From the NCBI GenBank assembly GCA_023428465.1, contig JAEYXM010000093.1, forward strand, positions 1 through 9,307: a DNA stretch of 9,307 bases, read 5' to 3'. The position numbers and the translations under genes are program-made. This stretch comes from Actinomycetes bacterium. GTDB taxonomy: Bacteria > Actinomycetota > Actinomycetes > Actinomycetales > Cellulomonadaceae. Numbering within the stretch: the stretch's first letter is position 1; each line of letters begins with the position of its first letter. The notes below the pieces were generated by a model that did not search any database, was not told the DNA's origin, and saw only the letters and a program-made list of their open reading frames with translations. Positions 1 through 7,118 of the stretch are shown piece after piece.

Positions 1-3000
1 GCTGCAGCTCGGGCGTGGCCCAGCGCGGCTGCCACGCGGGCTCCGCTTCGGGCGCTGCGGGCTGCTGCTGCACCGGGGCCGGGGCCTCGGCAACCGGCTC
101 GGCAACCGGCTCGGCGGACCACTGCGGCTGCCACGGCTGGACGGGCGCGGCCTGCTCCGCCGGCTCGGGCGTCGACCACTGCGGCTGCCACGGCTGGGCC
201 TCGGGCGCCGCCGGGGCCTGCCACTGCGGGGCCCAGGGCTTCTCGTCCGCCGGGGCGGACGGTGCCGGTGCCGCCGCCGGGGCGGCACCGAGCGACTCGG
301 GCGCAGGGGCGTCCGGCGCGAAGGCACCGTCACCGAACTCGTCGTCGTCGTCGACGAGCGCCGGGATGACCATGGGCTCGTCAGCCGGCTTGTCGGCGGC
401 GGGCGCACCCGCGTCGCTGCGGCGGAAGAAGGACGCCGTGCTCGTGGCCGCGGCGGCGAGGCGCTCGACCGCGTCGTCCGACCCGATGGCGGGCTCGGCG
501 CCGGCCTCCTGGACGGCGGCGGCCTGGACCTCGGCGCGACGGGACCGGAAGCCGGCGAACATCGCCGTGCGGCCCTCGACGTTCGCGGGACCGGTGGCGG
601 ACGCGGTCGACACGGCCTCGGGGGCGGTCGGACCGCCCGGGCCGCTCGGCCGACGAGCGGGCAGCCCGGACTGCGTCGGACCGCCGACGAGCGACTGCGG
701 GACGGGCGGCTGGCTGCCGGTGCTCGTACGGATGGGCAGGCCACCGGTCGTCGTCGCCGGGGAACGGGTGGGCAGGCCACCGGTGGCCGGGCCTCGCCCG
801 GGCAGGCCGGCGGGGACGGAGGGGGCCGCGTGCGGCGTCTCGCCGGGCTTGCGGGTGACGAGCGGGGTCGAGGTGGCCACCATGGGCGGCTGCCAGACCT
901 CGTCCTGCACGGCGGCGGCGGCGCCGGCGAGCGAGTCCGCACTCGGCGCGAGCGGGATGGCCGACGCGGCGGCGGTGTCGCCCCCGGTCATGTCCCACGT
1001 CGGCGCCTCGGTGCCGTGCGAGCGGCGCTTGGGCAGGCCCAGCTCCGTGGTGCCCTCGACAAGGGCAGCGATGTCGACGGCCTCGGCGGGGTTCTCGGCC
1101 GAGCCGAGGGCGCCGGCCGCGACGTCCTGCACGCCGCCGACCGGGGCGGGGGCGTACGCGGTGTCGTGGACGACCGCGGCGGCCTCCTCCGGCCGGACGA
1201 AGCTCTCGACCTGGCGCTGCGACGGCGCGGTGATCGGGATGGACGACGGGTTGACGAAGAGCACGAGGGGCATGCGGACCGTGGCGAGCGTGCCCTTGTC
1301 GTCCGGGCCCTTGGACAGGGTCACGGTCGTGCCGAGGCGGCTGGCGATGCGACCGACGACGTAGAGGCCGAGTCGCTGGGAGCCGAGCACGTCGCTCGCG
1401 GATGTCGTGGCGATCTTGGCGTTCGCCATCTCGAGCTCTTCCGGCAGCATGCCGAGGCCCTGGTCCTGGATCGTGATGATCACGGCGTCCTGGTCGATGC
1501 CGGTCGACACGTAGACGGGCGTGCCCGGGTCGCTGAAGACCGTCGCGTTCTCGAGCAGCTCGGCGAGCATGTGGGCTGCGGGCAGCGCGGTGTGGCCGAG
1601 CATCAGCGGGTCGACGGGCAGGTCGAGCTGGATGCGCTCGTAGTGCTCGATCTCCGACGACGCCGTCCGGATGACGTCCGAGGTCGGCAGGGACTCGCGC
1701 AGGCGTCGGCCGGTGTCGATGCCCGCGAGGACGAGGAGGGACTCCGCGTTGCGGCGCATCCGGGTGGCGAGGTGGTCGAGCCGGAAGAGGTCCGCGAGGA
1801 TCTTCGGGTTCTCCTCCGACCGCTCGAGCGCGTCGATGAACGACAGCTGCCGGTTGAGGAGCACCTGGTCGCGGCGGGCGACGTTGACGAACATCTCGGC
1901 GATGGACGCACGCAGGGCGGCCTGCTCCTGGGCGACCTCGATGGTCGTCGCGTTCACCTCGTTGAACGCGGCTGCGAGGCGGCCGATCTCGTCGCGTGAG
2001 GTGACGGGGATGCGGGTCAGGCGCAGGTCCGGCCCCTGGCCCGGGATCGCGACCTGCTCGACGAGGTTCGGCAGCTCGTCGCGGACCGTACCGGCGGCGA
2101 CGGTGAGGCGCCGCAGCGGCCGGACGATACCACCGGCGATGGAGAGCGCGGTGACGACGGAGACGACGACACCGCCGACGACGAGGGCGATGGTCAGGAT
2201 GGCGCCTCGGAACGAGGACGCCTCGACGGCATCCGCTCGCGCCACGGCCTTTCGGTGCGCCTCGGTGCTCGCGTCCCTGATGAGGTCGATCTCATCCTCG
2301 GCCGCAGCCACCCAGGTCTCGGGCGTCAGGGTCGAGGGGAGCGCCAGGCCGTTGGTCGCCGACTCGATGTACTTGCGCATCCGGTCGTAGCTGTCGGGAC
2401 CGTCGTCGATGAGGACCTCGGTGAAGGTTGCGTCCAGGCCCATGCCGGACAGGTCGCGGTACAGGTCGAGGCGCAGCTCGTTGGCGGTACCGAAGTAGGT
2501 GGCGAGCCGCTCGGCGTCGACGCTGCGGCCACCGGCCTTGATGACCTCGGTGCCCAGCGCCATCTCGTGACGGTAGGCCTCGACGAGGCTGAGGACGCGG
2601 TACTCGAACGTCAGGAAGGAGGCGGCGCCGCGGTCCTCGAGGGAGCCCGCGACCTCACCGTAGAAGTCGAGCGTCGTGTCGATCATGTTCGAGTACGCCG
2701 TGTCGACGGCACCGACGGGCGCCGCACCGATGTTCACGTAGTTGCGTGGGCCGCGCAGGCCGGCGAGCTGGTTGTTGAAGTCGTCGAACGAGGCGAGGAA
2801 CGTCGGGTCCAGCGCGTCGAAGTTGATCTTCTCCTGGTACGTCTGGAACCGGGCGATCATCGCGTCGGTGTCCGCCTGGACGTCCTCGATCATCGCGTCG
2901 ACCGCTTCGTCGCGCGCCCCACCGAGGGTCGGCAGGGACGCAGCGCGCTCGGTCTGCATCGCCTCGACGATCTGCTGGACCGACTCGAGAGCGTCGATCA

Positions 3001-3136
3001 CCGCCTGGTTCGCGCGCTTGGTCTGCACGTCCTGGATCGACTGCAGAGAGACGATGCCGGCCAGCAGGAACAGCACGAGGACAGGCACGGACAGGGCTGC
3101 GAGGACCTTTCCTCGAATGCCCAACCTGCGAAGCAT
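1..3136 (-). CDS. Conservon-type (CvnA-like) NIT-domain sensor histidine kinase, 3' end cut by window edge
   Basis: Membrane sensor kinase expected to pass an external signal to cytoplasmic partners. The 1045 visible residues show a first membrane segment (about 10-32) and an extracellular all-helical NIT-like domain (about 45-300) with the ERAAS signature near residue 63. A second membrane segment (about 312-332) is followed by HAMP (about 333-395) and a DHp-like helix with LDHLATR, where His455 is the likely phosphoacceptor. The HATPase has an N-box (ELLENA, Asn530), a G1 box (DQGLGM, 558-563) and a G2-like LGLYVVGR near 590. From about residue 620 a Pro/Ala-rich tail, probably disordered, carries five GLPxR motifs (about 699-823) and four WxPxW motifs (968-1039). 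The start is ATG at 3136, with AAGGAGA at 3141-3147. This layout is known from Streptomyces CvnA proteins, which are encoded before roadblock, DUF742 and GTPase genes. No stop codon appears in the window. The family is clear; the ligand is unknown. Confidence 0.93.
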   Translation of the reverse strand, partial: MLRRLGIRGKVLAALSVPVLVLFLLAGIVSLQSIQDVQTKRANQAVIDALESVQQIVEAMQTERAASLPTLGGARDEAVDAMIEDVQADTDAMIARFQTYQEKINFDALDPTFLASFDDFNNQLAGLRGPRNYVNIGAAPVGAVDTAYSNMIDTTLDFYGEVAGSLEDRGAASFLTFEYRVLSLVEAYRHEMALGTEVIKAGGRSVDAERLATYFGTANELRLDLYRDLSGMGLDATFTEVLIDDGPDSYDRMRKYIESATNGLALPSTLTPETWVAAAEDEIDLIRDASTEAHRKAVARADAVEASSFRGAILTIALVVGGVVVSVVTALSIAGGIVRPLRRLTVAAGTVRDELPNLVEQVAIPGQGPDLRLTRIPVTSRDEIGRLAAAFNEVNATTIEVAQEQAALRASIAEMFVNVARRDQVLLNRQLSFIDALERSEENPKILADLFRLDHLATRMRRNAESLLVLAGIDTGRRLRESLPTSDVIRTASSEIEHYERIQLDLPVDPLMLGHTALPAAHMLAELLENATVFSDPGTPVYVSTGIDQDAVIITIQDQGLGMLPEELEMANAKIATTSASDVLGSQRLGLYVVGRIASRLGTTVTLSKGPDDKGTLATVRMPLVLFVNPSSIPITAPSQRQVESFVRPEEAAAVVHDTAYAPAPVGGVQDVAAGALGSAENPAEAVDIAALVEGTTELGLPKRRSHGTEAPTWDMTGGDTAAASAIPLAPSADSLAGAAAAVQDEVWQPPMVATSTPLVTRKPGETPHAAPSVPAGLPGRGPATGGLPTRSPATTTGGLPIRTSTGSQPPVPQSLVGGPTQSGLPARRPSGPGGPTAPEAVSTASATGPANVEGRTAMFAGFRSRRAEVQAAAVQEAGAEPAIGSDDAVERLAAAATSTASFFRRSDAGAPAADKPADEPMVIPALVDDDDEFGDGAFAPDAPAPESLGAAPAAAPAPSAPADEKPWAPQWQAPAAPEAQPWQPQWSTPEPAEQAAPVQPWQPQWSAEPVAEPVAEAPAPVQQQPAAPEAEPAWQPRWATPELQ
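89..112. repeat. 12-bp exact tandem duplication inside the kinase tail
   Basis: GGCAACCGGCTC occurs twice head to tail (89-100 and 101-112). It is in frame and on the minus strand encodes a doubled EPVA in the low-complexity C-terminal tail of the sensor kinase. It looks like a slippage duplication within a disordered region. Confidence 0.8.
117..197. repeat. 24-bp direct repeat encoding WQPQW motifs in the kinase tail
   Basis: The same 24 bases occur at 117-140 and 174-197, exactly 57 bp (19 codons) apart. Each copy encodes the QPWQPQW block of the sensor kinase tail (residues 981-987 and 1000-1006). Diverged relatives encode WAPQW (968-972) and WQPRW (1035-1039), so the tail holds four spaced WxPxW motifs. 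The array approaches the left edge of the window and may continue past it. Confidence 0.85.
733..784. repeat. 16-bp direct repeat encoding GLPxR motifs in the kinase tail
   Basis: TGGGCAGGCCACCGGT is found at 733-748 and again at 769-784, in frame and 36 bp apart. Each copy encodes a TGGLP block within the series of GLPxR motifs (GLPKR, GLPGR, GLPTR, GLPIR, GLPAR) in the kinase tail. Similar GLPxR motifs are, as I recall, common in tails of actinobacterial CvnA-type kinases. Confidence 0.75.
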
Positions 3137-3242
3137 GGCGTCTCCTTCACTGCGCGTCGGCGCCCACCGCCGCGCACCGTGCTGCTCCCGGCGAACGTTC
3201 CCGTCGACCGCCGCCGTTGGAACAGCATCGGCGTCCGGTCAC

Positions 3243-3260
3243 GTCGGCATTAGGGCCGAC
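3243..3260. other. Short inverted repeat in the kinase/oxidoreductase intergenic region
   Basis: GTCGGC (3243-3248) and GCCGAC (3255-3260) form a perfect 6-bp inverted repeat around a 6-nt AT-richer centre (ATTAGG). It lies between the divergent kinase and quinone oxidoreductase genes, so it could be an operator or the base of a small hairpin. Short GC-rich arms like these occur by chance in such DNA. Confidence 0.3.
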
Positions 3261-3284
3261 AGTCCGCCGGGTGGCACTGACCAC

Positions 3285-3315
3285 ACGATATCGGCCGTTT
3301 TTCACCCGCCTGCAA
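3285..3315 (-). promoter_or_regulatory. Possible promoter for the sensor kinase
   Basis: On the minus strand a -35-like TTGCAG (3310-3315) is followed after 19 bases by TATCGT (3285-3290), which fits the TAnnnT form of a -10 element. The spacer is longer than the ideal 17. The segment is one of the few AT-richer patches here and also holds the 8-bp palindrome CGATATCG. A start here would leave a kinase leader of about 140 nt, and the -35 would sit against the start codon of the divergent oxidoreductase. This is a weak call from motif matching only. Confidence 0.25.
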
Positions 3316-3326
3316 CACTCGTAACC

Positions 3327-4301
3327 ATGCGCGTGATGCTGATCCCCCGGTGTGGTGGTCCCCGGGAGATGGTTCCGGGCGACGTCCCGGACCCGGTCCC
3401 CGCGGATGACCAGGTGCTTCTGGCCGTCTACGCGGCGGGGGTGAACCGCGCCGACGCACTGCAACGGGCAGGACACTACCCCCCGCCCCCCGGCGCACCA
3501 CCATGGCCCGGGCTGGAAGTGGCCGGAATCGTTACGCAAGCGCATCCATCGGCGCCGTGGGCGGTGGGCGACCGGGTCTGCGCGCTGCTCGACGGCGGCG
3601 GGTACGCCGAGCGTGTCGTGGTCCGCTCGGGCCAGGTGATGCCTGCCCCGGCCGGTGTCGACCTGATCGACGCCGCGGCCCTGCCGGAGGCTGTGTGCAC
3701 CGTCTGGTCGAGCCTGGTGGACCAGGCCGGCCTGCGGCCCGGGGAGACGCTCCTGGTGCACGGGGGCTCGGGCGGCATCGGCACGACGGCGATCCAGCTG
3801 GGCGTCGCGCTCGGGGCCCGCGTGGTGGCGACCGCGGGCGGCCCGGAGCGGGCGGCGCGGTGCGCTGCCCTCGGCGCGGAACGGGCCGTGGACCACCGGT
3901 CGGAGGACTTCGTCGAGGCGGTCCGGGACGTCACGGACGGCCGCGGCGCGGACGTGGTGCTCGACGTCGTCGGCGGCGCGTACCTGGGGCGCAACGTCGA
4001 GGCCCTGGCGACCGGCGGGCGGCTCGTCGTCATCGGGCTGCAGCGGGGGCGGCGGGGCGAGCTGGACCTGGGGGCGCTCATGGCCAGGCGGGCCTCGGTG
4101 CACGCCGCGACGCTGCGGGCGCGCCCCTACGAGGAGAAGGCGGCACTCGTGGCCGACGTCGTCCGGCACGTCTGGCCGATGGTCGCCGACGGGCGCGTGC
4201 GCCCGGTGGTCGCCGAGCGGATGCCGCTCGAGGAGGCCCCGCGCGCGCACGAGCTGCTCGAGGCGGGTCAGGTGTTCGGCAAGCTGCTCCTCGTCCCCTG
4301 A
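3327..4301 (+). CDS. PIG3-type NAD(P)H:quinone oxidoreductase (zinc-independent MDR family)
   Basis: A 324-residue cytosolic oxidoreductase expected to reduce quinones or related enones using NADPH. The N-terminal GroES-like part carries GVNRAD (38-43), the YPPPPG turn (51-56) and PGLEVAG (61-67), the arrangement of the p53-inducible PIG3/zeta-crystallin group. The Rossmann part has HGGSGGIGT at 145-153 for dinucleotide binding. The C-terminal EAPRAHELLEAGQVFGKLLL ending is typical of the family. The Cys/His/Glu zinc ligands of classical alcohol dehydrogenases are absent. Length is normal for the family. I chose ATG 3327 because homology begins there; no Shine-Dalgarno is visible, so translation may be leaderless, and ATG 3336 is an alternative. 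It is divergent from the kinase and convergent with the isomerase. The physiological substrate cannot be read from the sequence. Confidence 0.9.
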   Translation: MRVMLIPRCGGPREMVPGDVPDPVPADDQVLLAVYAAGVNRADALQRAGHYPPPPGAPPWPGLEVAGIVTQAHPSAPWAVGDRVCALLDGGGYAERVVVRSGQVMPAPAGVDLIDAAALPEAVCTVWSSLVDQAGLRPGETLLVHGGSGGIGTTAIQLGVALGARVVATAGGPERAARCAALGAERAVDHRSEDFVEAVRDVTDGRGADVVLDVVGGAYLGRNVEALATGGRLVVIGLQRGRRGELDLGALMARRASVHAATLRARPYEEKAALVADVVRHVWPMVADGRVRPVVAERMPLEEAPRAHELLEAGQVFGKLLLVP

Positions 4302-4303
4302 GC

Positions 4304-4317
4304 GCCCGGCATCGGGC
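4304..4317. terminator. Possible small bidirectional terminator hairpin
   Basis: GCCCG (4304-4308) and CGGGC (4313-4317) flank the loop GCAT in the 22-bp gap between two convergent stop codons (4301 and 4324). Position suits a bidirectional terminator, but the stem is only 5 bp and no T-tract follows on either strand. Confidence 0.3.
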
Positions 4318-4323
4318 CGGGGG

Positions 4324-5568
4324 TCAGGGCACCTGGTCGAGGAGGCCGCGCGCGAGGGCCGGGGCGAGCGTGGGTGCCAGGGGAAGGCGCGGGACGAGCG
4401 TCGCCTGGAGCGCGTGGTAGACGTCGGGCTTGCCGGACCAGACGGTGCGCGAGACGGCGCCCGACGGGTCGAGCCCGTGCCACCAGCCACCCGCGGGGTC
4501 GATGTGGTGCGCGTGCGCGTGCTCCCACCAGGCGCGGTACCAGTGGTCGTAGCGCGTCTCGCCGGTCACGGCGTGCAGCGCGGCCACCGCCCCGATCGCC
4601 TCGCACAGCACCCAGTGCATGCGCTCGCGCACGACCGGCCGTCCCGCCGGGTCCACCGTGTAGACGAAGCCCGGGCAGCCGTCGACGGACCAGCCGTCCC
4701 GGACGCCCGCGTCGACGAGCGCGACGGCGTCGTCCAGCATCCACGCGGGCGGCACGTCGCCGCGGGCCGCGAGCGCGGCGCGCAGGTGCAGGGTCAGGCG
4801 CGCCCACTCCATCCAGTGCCCGACGGTCGCCCCGTACGGCCGGAAGGGGTGCGCGGGGTCGTCGACGTTGTAGTCGGGCAGGGGCTGCCAGTCGGGGTCG
4901 AAGTGCTCGGGGACGCGCCAGGCGGCGTCGGCGGCGAAGCCGTGCACGACCCGCTCGGTGATCCGGGACGCGCGGTCGAGCCAGGCGCGGTCTCCCGTGA
5001 CGTCCGCGGCCACGAGGTACGCCTCGACCGTGTGCATGTTCGCGTTGACGCCGCGGTAGGCCTCGGAACGGCCGAATGAGCGGTCGTAGGACTCGACGGC
5101 CATGCCGGCGTCGTCGTCCCAGAAGTGGGCCAGACTCACCGCGAGCGCCTCGTCGAGGAGGGCCTGCGCGCCCGGCCGACCCGCCGCGACGGCCGCCGCG
5201 GCGGCGAGGGCGACGAACGCGTGCCCGTAGGCGGCCTTGGTGTCGTCGACGGGCTCCGGCGTCGTGGGCGCGACGGACGCGAACCAGCCGCCGTGCTCCG
5301 CGTCCCTGAAGAGTGCGGTGAGAGCCGCCAGGCCGTGGTCGACGAGCGGCGCGCAGCCCGGGCGGCCCAGGAGCGTCCCGAGCGCGAAGGAGTAGGTCAT
5401 CCGGCAGGCGATGTAGAGCTCGCGCGGCCGGTCGGGCCGGGCGACGCCGTCGTCCCCGAGCGAGCCGAAGCCCCCGACGTCGAGCCGCGCGCCCCGCGCG
5501 AAGGCGAGCAGGCGGTCCGTCTCCGCCGCGAGCCACCGCACGTGCTCGGCGGACGTGCGCCAGGCCAT
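4324..5568 (-). CDS. AGE/YihS-family aldose-ketose isomerase (probable mannose isomerase-like)
   Basis: A 414-residue cytosolic (alpha/alpha)6-barrel sugar isomerase, interconverting an aldose and a ketose such as mannose and fructose. It resembles E. coli YihS along its whole length, including the WLxxETDR start, RDAEHGGW, NANMH, the EHFDPDW-to-PDYN block, GHWMEWARL and the IPRIPLAP-like end. His179, His251 and His385 align with YihS His176, His248 and His383, and Arg56 with Arg55, so the catalytic set is intact. YihS Gln362 and Gln379, which I recall as part of its sulfonate-recognising site, are His364 and Pro381 here. I therefore favour mannose (or lyxose) isomerase over sulfoquinovose isomerase; no sulfoglycolysis gene is nearby. 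Start ATG 5568 follows a GGGGAGGG run (5573-5580). It diverges from bpa and converges with the oxidoreductase. Family is confident, substrate is inferred. Confidence 0.9.
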   Translation of the reverse strand: MAWRTSAEHVRWLAAETDRLLAFARGARLDVGGFGSLGDDGVARPDRPRELYIACRMTYSFALGTLLGRPGCAPLVDHGLAALTALFRDAEHGGWFASVAPTTPEPVDDTKAAYGHAFVALAAAAAVAAGRPGAQALLDEALAVSLAHFWDDDAGMAVESYDRSFGRSEAYRGVNANMHTVEAYLVAADVTGDRAWLDRASRITERVVHGFAADAAWRVPEHFDPDWQPLPDYNVDDPAHPFRPYGATVGHWMEWARLTLHLRAALAARGDVPPAWMLDDAVALVDAGVRDGWSVDGCPGFVYTVDPAGRPVVRERMHWVLCEAIGAVAALHAVTGETRYDHWYRAWWEHAHAHHIDPAGGWWHGLDPSGAVSRTVWSGKPDVYHALQATLVPRLPLAPTLAPALARGLLDQVP

Positions 5569-5643
5569 CGGTCCCTCCCCGCCCGGCGCGGCGGCGCGCC
5601 GTCGGCCGCCACGCTACCCGCGGGGCCAGGGGACAATGGAGCC
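5569..5643. promoter_or_regulatory. Divergent intergenic region between the isomerase and bpa
   Basis: These 75 bases must hold the start signals of two divergent genes. The minus-strand ribosome binding site GGGGAGGG (5573-5580) and a plus-strand AGGGGA (5628-5633, 10 nt before the bpa ATG) are visible. A 10-bp palindrome CGGCGCGCCG lies at 5592-5601. I find no convincing -35/-10 pair on either strand, so the promoters are assumed from the arrangement. Confidence 0.4.
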
Positions 5644-6162
5644 ATGAGCTCCGAGCCCACCACCGACCAGCGTCCCGACGACGACGCCGAAGCCGGCGAC
5701 GCCGGCGAGCGGCACGGCCTCACCGCGGCGGGCTTCCCCGGGCAACCGGCAAAGATCATGCGCATCGGCACGATGATCAAGCAGCTCCTTGAGGAGGTGC
5801 GCTCCGCGCCGCTCGACGACGCCGCCCGCAGTCGCCTCGCCGAGGTCCACGAGCGGTCGCTGCGCGAGCTCGAGGACGGCCTGTCGCCCGAGCTCGTCGA
5901 GGAGCTGCACCGGATCACCCTGCCGTTCGCGGAGGACGGTCAGCCGTCCGACGCCGAGCTCCGCATCGCGCAGGCCCAGCTGGTGGGCTGGCTCGAGGGC
6001 CTCTTCCACGGCCTGCAGACGGCGCTCGTCGCACAGCAGATGACGACGCAGGCCCAGCTCGCGCAGATGCGCCGCGAGCTCCCACCGGGCGTCATCGTGG
6101 CCCGAACCGCCCAGGGCGGCCCCGACGACGACCCGGACCACGGCCCGGGCCAGTACCTGTAA
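5644..6162 (+). CDS. bpa: Bacterial proteasome activator Bpa (PafE family)
   Basis: A 172-residue cytosolic protein of the Bpa/PafE family. In mycobacteria it forms a dodecameric ring that docks on the 20S proteasome and opens its gate for ATP- and Pup-independent degradation of unfolded or specific substrates. The conserved helical core starts at QPAKIMRIGTMIKQLLEEVR (34-53), followed by ELEDGL (75-80), ITLPFAED (91-98) and AELRIAQAQLVGWLEGLFHG (104-123). The C-terminus is an intact GQYL (169-172), the motif known to insert into the proteasome alpha-ring. The acidic residues 1-33 vary between species. Length matches the roughly 174-residue mycobacterial protein. Start ATG 5644 has AGGGGA 10 nt upstream. 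It is a single gene, divergent from the isomerase and convergent with the EamA gene; no proteasome subunit gene lies in the window, so its partner is inferred to be encoded elsewhere. Confidence 0.96.
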   Translation: MSSEPTTDQRPDDDAEAGDAGERHGLTAAGFPGQPAKIMRIGTMIKQLLEEVRSAPLDDAARSRLAEVHERSLRELEDGLSPELVEELHRITLPFAEDGQPSDAELRIAQAQLVGWLEGLFHGLQTALVAQQMTTQAQLAQMRRELPPGVIVARTAQGGPDDDPDHGPGQYL

Positions 6163-6176
6163 GGCCCGCCAGGCCG

Positions 6177-7118
6177 TCAGGCGCCGGCGTCGGGCTCCGC
6201 GACCGGTTCCGGGCGGTGACGGCTCGTGAGGGCGATCGCACCGGAGACCAGGACCAGCCCGACGACGTCGAGCGGGTGCGGCCACTGACGCAGCAGGAAG
6301 GCCCCGCTCGCCGCGGCCGTCGCCGGCAGGAGCGCGAGCAGGACCGCGAACGTCGCCGCGGACACCCGCCCGAGGACGACCTGCTCGACCGCGTACGGGA
6401 TCACCGACGACAGCACCGCGACCCCGAAGACCGTCACGAGCAGCTGCCACGACCCGAGCCCGATCGTCGCCCGCGGGGCCAGAACGGGCGCGAGCACGAC
6501 GGCGCCCACCGCCATCCCCGCGGCCAGCCGCGTCACGCCGTCCCCGCTCAGGGCCACCCGACGGCCGAGCAGGATGTACCCCGCCCAGCAGACGGCCGCG
6601 AGGCCGATCGCCACGAGACCCAGCACGACGTCGTCCTCGGCACCGCCCTGGAGCGTCACCCCGGCCAGCAGGACGACCCCGGGCGCCGCGAGCGCGATGC
6701 CGGCCCGCTCGCGCCAGCTGCGACCGGTGATCGCCGCGACCGCCACCGGGCCGATGAACTCGATCGCCACCGCCGTGCCCAGCGGGAGGTTGTCGATCGC
6801 CACGTAGAAGGTCACGTTCATCAGGCACAGGACGATGCCGAACGCGACGGTCCACGCCAGGGCGCGTCGGCCCCACCGCGAGCGCCACGGACGCCGCCAC
6901 GCCGCCAGCACGAGGGCCGCCGCGGTGATGCGCAGCCACGCCACCGCCTCCGGCGCCATCTCGGGGAAGAGGACGCGCGCCGCGATGCCCGCACCGATGT
7001 ACTGCGCGAACCCCGAGGCGACGAACAGCGCCGGTGCCGGGACCCGCGCCACGTGCGCCCCCGCACCGCCCCCGACCACCGGGGCCCCGACAGGCGCCTG
7101 GCCCGGTGAGTCGCTCAC
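6177..7118 (-). CDS. EamA/DMT-superfamily permease, RhtA-like exporter
   Basis: An inner-membrane transporter with about ten hydrophobic helices in two EamA repeats (about 28-152 and 165-298). In sequence feel it is closest to the RhtA threonine/homoserine exporter group: NVTFYVAIDNLPLGTAVAIE with FIGPVAVA (101-128), CWAGYILLGRR (177-187) and SSVIPYAVE (237-245) match the corresponding RhtA segments. It probably exports amino acids or related metabolites, but substrates are not predictable in this family. The longest start is GTG 7118, which lies inside a perfect hairpin and lacks a ribosome binding site. GTG 7079 and GTG 7052 are in-frame alternatives; 7052 comes just before the first helix and after a G-rich GCGGGGGCG. 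It follows the permease operon on the same strand by 42 bp and converges with bpa (14-bp gap). The gene is sure; the start is uncertain. Confidence 0.9.
   Translation of the reverse strand: MSDSPGQAPVGAPVVGGGAGAHVARVPAPALFVASGFAQYIGAGIAARVLFPEMAPEAVAWLRITAAALVLAAWRRPWRSRWGRRALAWTVAFGIVLCLMNVTFYVAIDNLPLGTAVAIEFIGPVAVAAITGRSWRERAGIALAAPGVVLLAGVTLQGGAEDDVVLGLVAIGLAAVCWAGYILLGRRVALSGDGVTRLAAGMAVGAVVLAPVLAPRATIGLGSWQLLVTVFGVAVLSSVIPYAVEQVVLGRVSAATFAVLLALLPATAAASGAFLLRQWPHPLDVVGLVLVSGAIALTSRHRPEPVAEPDAGA

Noticed and set aside
15..1364. 449-codon plus-strand open frame opposite the kinase tail
   Set aside because: It is a shadow of the real minus-strand gene. Its composition is Ala/Gly/Ser/Cys-rich with no family resemblance, and it is expected where high third-position GC removes stop codons.
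2742..3326. In-frame upstream extension of the quinone oxidoreductase
   Set aside because: It would overlap the 5' end of the kinase gene on the other strand. Oxidoreductase homology begins only at ATG 3327.
3147..4490. 447-codon minus-strand open frame opposite the oxidoreductase
   Set aside because: It is Arg/Pro/His-rich with no recognisable domain and lies fully antisense to a gene with clear motifs.
5636..5647. Three-codon upstream open frame (Met-Glu-Pro-stop) whose TGA overlaps the bpa ATG
   Set aside because: Such ATGA overlaps can couple translation, but a frame this short arises by chance, and the AGGGGA at 5628-5633 is too close to the upstream ATG to serve it well.
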